Shown one piece after another: positions 1 through 9,309 of a DNA stretch of 64,000 nucleotides. The position numbers and the translations under genes are program-made. The stretch is from Calonectria ilicicola (Eukaryota; Ascomycota; Sordariomycetes; Hypocreales; Nectriaceae), in assembly GCA_020809705.1 (NCBI GenBank), contig CP085831.1, positions 1,054,001 through 1,118,000 on the forward strand. Reading direction: 5' to 3'. The notes beneath the pieces are model-generated. The model was given only the letters and a program-made list of their open reading frames with translations, was not told the DNA's origin and did not search any database. Numbering within the stretch: position 1 is the stretch's first letter; the number at the start of each line of letters is the position of its first letter.

Positions 1-447
1 CTTGATCACGGGGCCGATGTAAATTCTCCGCCAGGACACAAGGGGGCCACCGCTTTACAATTTGCCGCAAGAGAGCAGGACTTCAACGTTGTCAAGCTGC
101 TCATTGAGCACGGGGCCAATGTAAATGCTCCACCAAAATATCATGGCGACACCCCTTTACAATTTGCCGCAAAAGGGTAAAGCTTCAACATGGTTAAGCT
201 GCTCATCAAGCACGGGGCCGATGTAAATTCTTCAGGACAAAGGGCGCTTCAAAACGCTGCAAAATATGGTCGTCTTGATATCGCTCACTTGCTACTGGAG
301 AATGATGGTCAAATTGATACAATCGAGGCAAGATGCAAGGATGCAGCTACTATTGCTGCTGAAAACGGCCACCATGTTTTAGCCCGAACACTTGACGAAT
401 ACAAACCTTCGCAGTGTGATCGGGAGCTCATTGAAGGAAATGGCTAG
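1..447 (+). pseudogene. C-terminal fragment of an ankyrin-repeat protein with an in-frame stop
   Basis: The open frame enters from the left edge and encodes about four ankyrin units (pattern HGADVN...TALQFAA...VVKLLI), ending at TAG 445-447. A TAA at 178-180 interrupts it without any frame change: the unit before it reads FAAREQDFNVVKLLI and the interrupted one FAAKG-stop-SFNMVKLLI, so the stop falls where the neighbouring repeat has Gln. A CAA-to-TAA transition would explain it. The two adjacent units are nearly identical at DNA level (about 105-bp period), a sign of recent repeat duplication. The last 60 residues (RCKDAATIAAENGH...LAR) match the end of the Clr5-ankyrin gene at 14159-18084, so the two are paralogues. 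It could still make a protein truncated at 180. The role is unknown; such proteins are protein-interaction scaffolds. Without the upstream part, 'pseudogene' is likely but unproven. Confidence 0.7.
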
Positions 448-925
448 AGCGTAGATGGATTATACCTAATAGAAACAAACTAGTTTTATGGTTCATGATC
501 ACACCTCTCGCAATGGCCTCAATAGTCTAGTTTTACCACACCAGTAACAAGATGATTATCACAGCTGATCTCGGGTTACTGCAACACCTATTTCATATGC
601 AACGGCTTAAATCGAAGTGATAGAATTATCCAACTGATATAGGCTCTGTCGAACACAGCTCAGCCCACCATCAGAAACTGGTCCTGATCAGCGCAATGGA
701 TAGATCCGACCAGGTCTGACCTCGGAGACCCAGTTAAGTAGACATTTTCAACTAATACGTCAAGAGCTCCAATATAATCTCTGACCTCTATAGCCAGTAA
801 GAAAACTCGAACCTATTATTTAGGCCAGAAATACTCATAAGATTTGGATATTCTGGATGCGCAACCCATTCCTTTACTTCGATAAAATGGGTAGTTCAGC
901 AACTTCGATCCACATTCCTGATGGG
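448..925. other. Intergenic, no gene seen
   Basis: These 478 bp separate the ankyrin fragment from the 3' end of the RTA1 gene, which is read leftward. I see no coding potential with family resemblance, no tRNA and no repeat; composition is ordinary. It probably holds only the two convergent 3' ends. Confidence 0.5.
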
Positions 926-1909
926 TCATCTGTAAATATTAGCCCAGGATATTTTAATTCCGATAAACAGGACTATAATACCAGATTTCATCTGCGAAAC
1001 AGTCATTGCTGGAAATAAACGGCCTGGGTGCAGTATGGTTTGACACGATGTAGCAATAAGAATCATGCTAAATTGCTACGAGTCAATAAAAAATCGCAAC
1101 AAAGGAGATACGAAGGTTATGCTGAAAGATACTTACACTCCTTCCAGGATAATAAAAGTAATCTGGTCTTTCATAAGAGAGTTCCCCCATCCACCATTCA
1201 TCTCGGCAATTCGGTACACGCATCGTACGAAGATAGCCACGAATGCGGTGACGACCCCGAATACGAACCACCGAAAGCTGATCATGCGCCATGTATTCAG
1301 TGCGTTGCTGGACAGAGCGTGTGATGGAAGTGCTCTGATTCGTTTCCCCACGAACAAGGCAGTCAAAATGGCGAATATAGATAGTGTTGCAACTTGAAAG
1401 GCGATTCCTGCCATCATAATGTTGTTTCCCAAGTCAAGTTGATCTGTATTATTAGTGGCAGTTGCCGCGAGACCCCCACCGGTACCCTGAAGGAGTAATG
1501 AGATCACATCGGCAGTGATAAAGACGATGGTGTACTGCTTCGGTTTAAGAAGAGACCACTCTAGACCAAACAATCCAACAATATGCTTTAGGATCAGATA
1601 TATAGCGGCGCTGTTAAAAGCCGGAGCGATAATAAGACAGCACACTTGGATTTGAAAAGGGATTGCGTTGAATGGTTGAAAGTAAAGGCCAAGGCGGCCC
1701 AAATACCCCAAGACAGACGTCAGACAGCCTAGTGCCAGTGCTATGGTGTAACTTTTGGTGCGAAAACGAATTCCCAGCCAGATGTGTGCAACAAAACAAA
1801 TGGCGAAAAAGACGGCAAAGAAGCCATTGGCGAAAAGGCTAGGTCGGTACCCGTAGATGGTGCGCTCAATGGGACATTCCGGCGTTATTTTCGTGCAAAT
1901 CAAGACCAT
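926..1909 (-). CDS. RTA1-family multipass membrane protein
   Basis: RTA1-like proteins are fungal seven-helix membrane proteins linked to lipid translocation and resistance to toxic amphiphiles (family knowledge). The start at 1909 is chosen because the family N-terminus (TPECPIERTIYGYRPSL) follows it directly; an in-frame Met at 2023 adds 38 atypical residues. The first reading frame stops at 1133 after LEGV, but a perfect donor GTAAGT begins at 1136. Splicing 1136-1068 (69 nt, acceptor TTTAG) continues with MILIATS and LHPGRLF, the usual last helix and tail. Exons 1909-1137 and 1067-926 give 304 residues, normal for the family. Other family marks are RCVYRIAEMNGGWG and a string of hydrophobic segments. 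It is divergent from the Zn2Cys6 regulator at 2436; their shared promoter carries repeated CTCGGTCTT motifs, which suggests co-regulation (inference). Confidence 0.9.
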
Positions 1910-2435
1910 TTTGAGAGTTTGGTTGAGATTTTTTCGTACACGATGACCAGGAAAGATTGACGATGAATTTAAAGAAGAGGAAATGAGTGTAGATAACTTA
2001 AGAAACGAGCGACTTGCAGACAAGTTGGAAATGAATCATGATTATTGATGACTTCTGAGAACATAATAAATAGTCAAACAGCTGGCTCATCTCCCTCGAT
2101 GCAAAGATTCATCATGTATTCTCTGATCCCTGTTTCCCCAAAAATAGTATACATCCATGTCTTCTTGTATCAAAGACCGAGAGTAGGCTATGGAGTGGAC
2201 CGTGTGTCCTCGGTCTTCAAGATGACGCTAAACGCATTTTGGTGGCTCGACTCCACAGATGAGCTGAGTCGACCCAGTATTCCCATCTGTACAATCCAAT
2301 GAGTTGCCCTCGTTAATCTTACACAATCCTCCTCGCCTCCTGATTCTCGGTCTTTGCCTCTCAGCTTCTGCCTGTGATTCTCGGTCTTTCACTCCCCACG
2401 CTCATTCGTGTTTTTGTCGTCACTCGTTTCTCAAC
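1910..2435. promoter_or_regulatory. Divergent promoter with four CTCGGTCTT motifs
   Basis: This 526-bp region lies between the start codons of the RTA1 gene (leftward) and the Zn2Cys6 gene (rightward). The 9-mer CTCGGTCTT occurs at 2209-2217, 2346-2354 and 2380-2388, and its exact reverse complement AAGACCGAG at 2173-2181. The first pair forms a perfect inverted repeat 27 bp apart, with CCG/CGG triplets facing each other; the last two are embedded in a 15-bp exact direct repeat (2341-2355 and 2375-2389). CGG triplets are the classic half-sites of Zn2Cys6 factors. Binding by the adjacent regulator, and hence autoregulation, is inference. The last two copies lie 48-90 bp from the start codon and may be in the 5' leader. 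Confidence 0.5.
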
Positions 2436-4158
2436 ATGTCGCCCTCAGCTGTTGATGCAGGGAAGCGCAAGCGGACTAGGGCCAATGTCAAGCAATCAAA
2501 ACACGGTTGCTTCACTTGCAAGTACAGCGCCCCTATCCCCTCGGAGCTCATTAAGGCACTCACCGGAAATATCTAGGGCTCGGCGAATCAAATGCGACGA
2601 AACAAAGCCCACTTGTACACGTTGTTTGACTGCCAAGCGGCACTGTGGCTATCCACTTGGAGCTCCTCCTGGGCCCTTGCATGAATTATCGGACTCAACA
2701 TCGCCATCATCTTCTTCGTCATTGGCGTCATCATTGGTGTCCTGCCTTCAAGGCAGCCTCATCCCCAACCCAAATCTTCCCCAAAACCGTTTCGTCAATC
2801 TCGCATGTACTGTCTTAGTGCAAGGGCCCAGTAGCGCCAAAAACGATGTTGAGCTGGTATTCTGGTCCCACATGGTTCCCCAACTAACGGAATCATTCCC
2901 ATCTGTACGAGCAGCAGCGGAGGTTTTTGGGGCCTCCTACGATGCCTACATCTTGAGAGGTTCTCGCCAGTCAGAGCCAATCAAGTCCTATTCTCGGGCA
3001 TTACGCTCGCTGCAGCTAGATCTTTCCTCTCCGCAGCATATGCCAGTCTCATCTATTGTCGCTTGTCTCTTTCTCGCATTCGCCGAAGTCTTGCAACATC
3101 GACTTGACCAAGGGTTGTTACACCTCCAAGGGGCCTTTGCCTTGATGAAATCTTGCACCGGTAAAAAAGCAGACGCCATCACTGATATTGAAGGACTTTC
3201 TTTCCTCCTCAAAAAGCTCGACCTTCATTCTGCGACTTACGCAGTTGGACTTGCGCCAGATCTGCCCCCATCATATTACCCTACGCCAAGCAGTCTGCTG
3301 TTAAACTCGCCAGACCAAGAGCTGTTTCCAATATTGCATTCATGCTACCATTTCACAGCAACGGCGTGTCGGTATAAATACGCTAGCCATCGACTAGTCG
3401 CCCCGGAAATGCTCATCGAACAAGGCCGCCAACTCGCCAGTCTAAAACAATGGCTATCGTGCCACGAAGCTCCATTAATTTTGACTAGCGACGAACTAGT
3501 GGTTGTCCTCCGAGTTCAGGCTCTAACCGCATTAATCTACATTGCCACCATCCTCGAACCCCGCGAAACCGCTTTCGATTGCTATGGTCCTGAATTCCAG
3601 GAAATAGTTTCGTCAGTGCAGGCGCTCCCTCGTTATTCCATCCATGCCAACGCTTCTCCAATTGCTGGATCAACCAGCTTGCCGTTCTTCGCTCCAGAAA
3701 TGGGAGTCATCCACCCGGTATATTTTACGGCAATTAAATACAGACATCCACTGTGGCGGCGTAGGGCCATTGATTTACTACGAAATAGTGGCATGGAAGG
3801 CCCATGGTCTGGCAATGTCCAGGCTGCGGTGGCATCAACTGTTGTGAAGGTGGAGGAACAGTCAGCAGCATCAAACGTGAGAGGACCAGCAGAATTCGAA
3901 GCCTGTGAACCAAGGGATATTCCAGAAACAAGTAGGATTAATATATGCTGGGCAGTCGAGTACGTAAGCCAGGATGCGGGAACGTACAGCAATCCAAGTT
4001 CGGATCAGAAGGATGGGACAATAACTTATAAAGTTAAATTAGTTAGATGTTATGATCTGGACGAGATGATAAGAAAGGTGGCTAGTGTTCCCAACGAACT
4101 TCCATGGAAGGATCGGACGGATTGGGATGGCTGGGAAGAAGATATTCAAGTGTCTTGA
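2436..4158 (+). CDS. Zn2Cys6 fungal transcription factor
   Basis: A nuclear DNA-binding regulator of the Gal4 type. Exon 1 (2436-2521) starts MSPSAVDAGKRKR and ends inside the cluster after CFTC. A 55-nt intron (2522-2576, donor GTACAG, acceptor ATCTAG) follows, and exon 2 (2577-4158) resumes with ARRIKCDE. The spliced 555-residue protein has all six cysteines: C25-x2-C28-x6-C35-x6-C42-x2-C45-x6-C52. Interruption of the zinc cluster by a short intron is common in this family. A Ser-rich stretch follows at about residues 65-85. The rest has the look of the fungal-specific regulatory domain (helical, e.g. SRALRSLQLDL, VACLFLAFAEVLQH, LLHLQGAFALM). Without the splice the same frame would extend upstream without the first two cysteines, so the spliced start is preferred. 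The neighbouring divergent RTA1 gene is the obvious candidate target. Confidence 0.9.
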
Positions 4159-4446
4159 ATACTGCGATAACGAACATCATTGGGTAAAAAGGCACCGATT
4201 ATAAAAGATCTTGAAAGCGGTCTAAAAGATTAGCTCTTGTTGTCTTCTGTTCTACACGACCATACCCACTAGAAAACAAATTTGGTTGATGATGATCATT
4301 TACGGCACACGTCTATGAAGTCTCATGGCCCGAGTAATGTAGAAAATATCGCCTCGCCCCATATCCCTACGAACTGCGTCTAACCAAAGTATATGCCACA
4401 CAAGTGAACAACATGACTATAGCTCCAGCCCAAGCCCTTGGACTAT

Positions 4447-5283
4447 TTAAGGCTCAGGTTTCCTCTTCGAATCTACTACCGCCTGTAGTATTTCTTCCGA
4501 TATGACTTGTAAACGGCCCAGCCTCATTTTCCAGAAAGCCCATCTGTCAACGGTCATTGATGGCCCACCATTCCAGAGATCCCGTTTACGATCCAAAGCC
4601 CAGCTCTGCTCCTCTTTCATTATCCCCTCCCGGAATCTATCTTGAGCGATGCGGAACCACTCGTCCACCGCTGCAATCTCAATATCAAGAACAGCATCAC
4701 TCTTCTCTAGCGCATCAGCCACAGTCTCATAGCCCCAGTCGATCGATATACCGGCAACTTTGGCTACTACTAAATGAGCCTCAATCTGGGCCCTTTTTAC
4801 ATAGAGATCTCGAAGCTTCCGGCGCTCTTGTGCATCCATGCGCATAGCATCGTTGCGCCAATTTCCGGATTGGTAGAGGTCAGCGAACAGATGACCAAAC
4901 CCAGGAAGCTCGCGCCAGAGCTTCCCATGGACAGGATGTTCAGACTCTTCAACAGATGACATGTGAGGTTCTGGAAGATTTTCCATGGCTTGAAGAAGGG
5001 TGATAAGAAGGGGAGTGTACTCCAAAGGCAGTTCCATCAAGGCGCTCATGAGCAGGTCCCAGAGACGAGACAGGTCACTGTTTGGCGTCTTTGAATTCTC
5101 TACTGGTCGCGTAATGGCGCGGGCAGCTGCCTGGGCAGATGTTTTTTGGTGCAGGTATTCTTTTAGCGCTTGGGCCTCATCTGGGTGGCAGCCATCCTCT
5201 GTGTCGCCGTCCGGCGCGACCTTTTCGGAGAACCAGGCATCCGACAATGTATTGTAGAAAGTCGGCATATAAATGCTCGCCAT
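4447..5283 (-). CDS. DUF3632 family protein
   Basis: A single-exon 278-residue protein beginning MASIYMPTFYNTLSDAW. I recognise the fungal DUF3632 layout: an N-terminal segment with AAARAITRP, a central LWDLLMSALMELPLEYTPLLITLLQAMENLP, the signature WRELPGFGHLFADLYQ, then a charged helical part (KRAQIEAHLVVAKVAGI) and a Trp-rich tail (ALDRKRDLWNGG). No signal peptide or membrane helix is visible, so it is probably cytosolic. The family has no established biochemical function. It converges with the Zn2Cys6 gene (288 bp between stops). The start was taken as the first Met of the frame; a stretch of ordinary upstream sequence without a second in-frame Met supports it. Confidence 0.8.
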   Translation of the reverse strand: MASIYMPTFYNTLSDAWFSEKVAPDGDTEDGCHPDEAQALKEYLHQKTSAQAAARAITRPVENSKTPNSDLSRLWDLLMSALMELPLEYTPLLITLLQAMENLPEPHMSSVEESEHPVHGKLWRELPGFGHLFADLYQSGNWRNDAMRMDAQERRKLRDLYVKRAQIEAHLVVAKVAGISIDWGYETVADALEKSDAVLDIEIAAVDEWFRIAQDRFREGIMKEEQSWALDRKRDLWNGGPSMTVDRWAFWKMRLGRLQVISEEILQAVVDSKRKPEP

Positions 5284-6364
5284 TTTGCATAAAGCGATTC
5301 TTTTCTGGTTTTTTCTGTTACTGCGCGATGTTTATGTTGGCGATATCACTGCGATGATCAGCTTGCGCCAACTAGGCTGCAGCGGGGATTCGTGATTACG
5401 TCAACCGATTAGAGACTTGGGAGACGATGCATGCGCCGTTGGCGTGAACAGGCAGTCTTTGGCGCTTTTAGTCGAAATTGGTTTCAAGGGTTACACTGAT
5501 TCAACTTCGGCCCGCCATAATATAATAGTCGAGAAAGCAAAGGGCTATTGAAAGGTGAAGGAAGCCGGCGAGCACTGGATGCGTCATTCAGACGTACTAA
5601 AATGCACGCTTACACATCCCTCAAAAAGCCAAGCATTAACGTAAAAGGTTCCCTGGGCGTCATTGGTTTCAGTTTCTGGTATTTGCCGCAACGTTTACTT
5701 GAAACTTTTCATCCCGTTTAGGAAAAGGTACAAGTTAATCAGCCTGCCATGGGCGGAGGCGAAACTGACTTTCGGCCGAGCAGTCCCACACATGATCGGA
5801 GTCAATCAAAAGTCCCAGACAATCACCTCTTCAAGGCTTGTCGCGCAAAGCGTGAGGGCTGAGAAATTTAGCGGCAAGAATAAGGCCCGATCGATCAGAT
5901 AAACAGACCAGAGCAAGGTATGCTGATAGCGGGGACCTGCAAAGATGTCAGCACTTGACTAGTTCCATGACCGAGATCTTCAATGCAAAAGATCGTGGAT
6001 CGGCCCATAAAACGACTTTACAGGTGCAATTTGAGACGAATCTCGGCCTTGAGAGTTCTGACAGCTCATTCATTTCATCACTGACGGTGCGGTTATAAAA
6101 CGGAACTGAATAGTGATTGGTGCGATCATCGAAAACGAGGCGGTCCGCTTCCCCGATACAGTGTGCGGAGTCGTAGATCGGTCTTTTATCGCTCCAAAAT
6201 GCCTAAGCTTTTGGTTATAGATATATAAAGACAATAATTTTGACAGCGTTCCCTCTTTTCAACAGGCAGCTCGAAGCACAGATCATTTCTCGGGTATCAA
6301 CACCTCGAAATCACCAACTAATAATTCTTTCTGACCAACCCGAACCCTATTGAACATCGCCAAC
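5284..6364. other. Intergenic region with promoters of the DUF3632 and ribonuclease genes
   Basis: This is 1.08 kb between two divergent genes. A short open stretch (5663-5902) has no family resemblance and irregular composition, and I do not support it as a gene. The right end carries a TATA-like box for the ribonuclease gene. Confidence 0.5.
6222..6230 (+). promoter_or_regulatory. TATA-like box upstream of the ribonuclease gene
   Basis: TATATAAAG lies 135 bp before the ATG at 6365, a usual distance for a filamentous-fungus core promoter with a short leader. No experimental start is implied. Confidence 0.4.
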
Positions 6365-7054
6365 ATGAAGTTCTCAGTTGCTACTACGATTCTAGGCTTC
6401 TCCATATTTGCGAGCTCGATGCCAACTGAGGTCGAGATCCGCGCAACACCGCCGAATAATCCCATTCATGTGAGTTCAACCTCTTTAATCAGACCTCGAG
6501 AAAACACTAACCATAATGGAAACCTGAGTAATAGCTTGAGAAAGGGCCTGATATGAAAAAGTCATGGAAATGTGGTTAGATATACTGACTCCCAATATCA
6601 GTCGAATTGATACTAAATATATGCAGGACACAAGACGTACAGCTACAACGATATTTTTCAGGCAGCCCAATACGCAGTCAACTTGGGAAGCATTGGAGAA
6701 ACACGTGGCAGTATGTGTAACCTTTCGTTTTGATGCAACACATGTTCAAAAATTACTAACCAAGAAATAGAAGCAAAGTACCCCCATTCGTTTGACAAGG
6801 ATGACTCGAAGGGCAGAAAGCTCGTGTTCCCGAAATACTGCCCAGCAGACAAGGATCGCAAGGAGTATCCACTAAAGGTAGGAGGCGTCTACGACGGTGG
6901 TAAAAGCAATACCAACCAGGGCGACGAGCGTGTCGTTTATTACGAAGAGGAAGGTGAGATTGGTGTGGATGGGCATCCTCTTATTTACTACTGTGGGATC
7001 ATGACGCATGTCGGCGCCCCCACAGGCGGTTTTGTGCAGTGCAAAACTAGCTAG
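6365..7054 (+). CDS. Secreted guanyl-specific ribonuclease (T1/F1 type)
   Basis: An extracellular endoribonuclease cutting 3' of G (family knowledge). Exons are 6365-6469, 6535-6574, 6627-6710 and 6771-7054. The introns are 65, 52 and 60 nt, and the second and third have branch-like ACTAAA and CTAAC shortly before the acceptor. All phases agree and the product is 170 residues. It begins with a signal peptide (MKFSVATTILGFSIFASS). Exon 2 supplies KCG, exon 3 TYSYNDI, and exon 4 the catalytic set: YPH (His), EYPL (Glu), ERVVY (Arg) and THVGA (His), with FVQC closing the usual disulphide. The mature part is longer than T1 (about 104 residues) because of an extra charged loop after YPHSF and a DGHPLIYYCG insertion near the end. 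In these loops it drifts toward ribotoxin-like proteins, but the THxGA motif favours a plain N1/T1 enzyme. An effector role is possible but not shown. Confidence 0.85.
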
Positions 7055-7241
7055 AGGGTGAGCGAAAAGGTCGCTCTGCGGAATCTTCACGGGGTTAAGT
7101 TGGTGACATGGAATTATGTTAAAATACAAAAGCCATATAGCCGATCAAGCAAATATCGGTTACCATGTTGCAAATGGCAATTCTGTGATCCACCAAAAAG
7201 ATGCCACCGCCCACCACCCGCGCCTCATCGCAGCCAGGATC

Positions 7242-7246
7242 AAAAA
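7242..7246 (-). terminator. Pol III T-run after the tRNA-Val pair
   Basis: Five T on the minus strand, 3 bp beyond the 3' end of the tRNA at 7250-7323. The 26 bp between the two tRNA-Val genes contain no T4 run, so this is the first terminator for both. Confidence 0.6.
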
Positions 7247-7249
7247 GAG

Positions 7250-7323
7250 TGATTCCGCCCGGGATTGAACCGGGGACCTTCTCGGTGTTAACGAGATGCC
7301 ATAACCAACTAGACCACAGAACC
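7250..7323 (-). tRNA. tRNA-Val(AAC), copy 1
   Basis: Read on the minus strand it forms a full cloverleaf: acceptor GGTTCTG/CGGAATC (with G-U wobbles) plus discriminator A at 7250; anticodon stem TCTCG/CGAGA with loop TTAACAC, anticodon AAC at 7289-7287; T arm CCCGG-TTCAATC-CCGGG. It has no intron and no encoded CCA. It differs from copy 2 by a weaker acceptor pair (U-G instead of C-G) and a few D- and T-loop bases. Confidence 0.93.
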
Positions 7324-7349
7324 GTAGACTGCTTGTTCATGAGTTGAAG

Positions 7350-7423
7350 TGATTCCGCCCGGGCTCGAACCGGGGACCTTCTCGGTGTTAACGAGATGCC
7401 ATGACCAGCTAGACCACGGAACC
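7350..7423 (-). tRNA. tRNA-Val(AAC), copy 2
   Basis: Cloverleaf on the minus strand: acceptor GGTTCCG/CGGAATC, discriminator A, anticodon loop TTAACAC (AAC at 7389-7387), T arm CCCGG-TTCGAGC-CCGGG with a perfect B box. It is separated from copy 1 by 26 bp without a T-run, so the two may be transcribed as a dimeric precursor that ends at 7242. This is the better-paired copy. Confidence 0.95.
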
Positions 7424-8206
7424 CAAGCAGCTTTTGATGGGGACGAGGCGGATCGTATGCTGCCCATGAGCCGTGGCACGTCTTGGGGAGGTTGAGAATT
7501 ATCTAAAGTGGTCAGAATCGAGTGGCATGATGATGAGGTTCTTCAAAGATAAACTGATCTGGTGGAGAGTGCATTTTCTAGCAACATCCACCTCCGGGGA
7601 GCTGTTAAAACAGCGGGTTTTACCAATATCAATTTTCGCTATTACAAGATCCGAATGGTTTATGCTCATATGAAAAGTTGGCCGGAGCCTACATCAAATT
7701 TTAGTATCAGTGGTTGGGTGTGGTCAGAAATTTTACAGTCCAGGGTAGTGGATTAAGCAGGGAGGGTTTCAGGGAAGAGCAAATTCTGGGCGGATTTGAC
7801 AACTCTTTCAGGCTAAATTAGATGTCATCGGATAAACTAGAATGTTAAGATAATTTTTATTACTTGAAATCTAATTTCCTCTCTTGGGACGGATACTAAT
7901 GCAACAACTTTAGGCTCCTTGGTTCAGTATCCAATCAAGTCATATCCACAAAATTATCTCACAATCAGAGAGCCGATAGCGAGGAAAACGAGAGGAAGAT
8001 GTATCACTGTAAAAAAGAAAAAACGACGGAATCGGGGGGAAATTTTGAATGGATTTATTTAAATACAACGGAAGAAATGTAGAGACTTTAAAAACGTCTC
8101 AATGACGTCGTTGTGGTGCGCACTGGCAGAGATGAGAAAAAGAAAACCGATGGTGGATCGTTGTCACCAGCCACAAATTCAAAAATTAATGATCTAAATC
8201 GGAAAC
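7424..8206. other. Intergenic, no gene seen
   Basis: About 780 bp between tRNA genes, somewhat AT-rich toward the right. Short open frames (7473-7756) have no recognisable features. A TGACGTCG (CRE-like) octamer lies near 8103, with no gene to attach it to. Confidence 0.4.
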
Positions 8207-8211
8207 AAAAA
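8207..8211 (-). terminator. Pol III T-run after tRNA-Ala
   Basis: Five T on the minus strand, 30 bp past the 3' end of the tRNA-Ala at 8242-8331. Confidence 0.5.
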
Positions 8212-8241
8212 GGAAATTTGGTGGAATCAAACCACCTGCAA

Positions 8242-8331
8242 TGGACGAACAGGGAATCGAACCCTGGACCACTCCCAAGTTATTCGGACAGAACATGCTA
8301 AGGGAGTATTATACCACTAAACCATTCGCCC
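8242..8331 (-). tRNA. tRNA-Ala(AGC) with an 18-nt intron
   Basis: On the minus strand the acceptor is GGGCGAA/TTCGTCC plus A, which contains G3-U70, the alanine identity pair. The anticodon stem CTCCC/GGGAG encloses TTAGCA followed by an 18-nt intron (8295-8278) placed one base 3' of the anticodon, the canonical position. Anticodon AGC lies at 8299-8297. The T arm is CAGGG-TTCGATT-CCCTG. The D stem is weak (three pairs). Length 90 equals 72 plus 18. Confidence 0.9.
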
Positions 8332-9309
8332 GATTGGAATGACACCTGGAGCAAAAACTGTGCCCATGGAGGTACGGGTTGTGGAAGAGTGGGAGTGGAA
8401 CCTTGAGCTTTGGAGAGCGTGGGATTAGCCATCAAGTAATTATGAATAATTATCCGAGAAGAGTGCGAAAATTTCGAATGTACATTTTAAGAGCGCATCT
8501 TAAGCTCACATGTGGATTATAACACACAAGATAAAAAGTGGCCTGGCGGCTTTGAGAATTTTTACCCAATGTCAAAAGCGCTAGGAATGCCGCCCCTGAT
8601 GATCCCTAGAGGAGACCCCGCCAAGGCTTCCATGAAATGCATACAATTACCAACATTCCATCGAAGGCACTGTAGCGCACACACCTCCTCCTCCTGCATT
8701 AAATAGCGTAGATACAAGATTCCAAAATTTTTGTCTGATCTGCTCAGTCGTCTTTTTACTACTCAGGCTCGATCATCAACTTCTTTCACGAAGTATGCCT
8801 GCCATTTCCTTGTCGTATTACAAGGTTTCAATCTTCCTTCACAAAGGGTGAATGTCTAAAAACAAAGGGGCTGGCCGATCCGCGTGGATCATAGAACAAG
8901 GGATGCAGGCGGAACAAAAGATGCGTAAATTGTCTCAGTATGCCAAATACCTCTGAGACAGCACTAAATTTGGGACATCAGGACCGAGCCAATGGCATAA
9001 TAAGTTGGCTCGACAATAAAGAACGTGTCGAAGCTGAGATATGCTAGTCGCGAACCAAATTGTTGGGTGTTATTAACACTCATTCCAACCATGAGCATCT
9101 TGTGCACCAGCTCCTCGCATCGAATTCCAGTTTAGATAATATGGAAGATTGCTTGATCTGTTAATATATCGTAAATGATCCCCCGCGCTACATCGGCGCA
9201 CGTTTCTTTACTCGTAGCCCTTACTTTCATTCAATCCGGCTTCGAGACGGCAACCACCGAAAGGTGTTACGACATCCATCTTCTAATACGTTCCTTCACT
9301 ACCGTATCA
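8332..9309. other. Intergenic, no gene seen
   Basis: Nearly 1 kb before the WSC gene. Open frames (e.g. 8512-8706) show no motifs and end arbitrarily. It presumably holds the WSC promoter; no clear TATA box was found. Confidence 0.4.

Noticed and set aside
178..200. GTAAAG at 177 as a splice donor that would remove the stop in the ankyrin fragment
   Set aside because: The repeat continues in frame immediately after the stop with no missing or extra residues, so an intron there would destroy the repeat.
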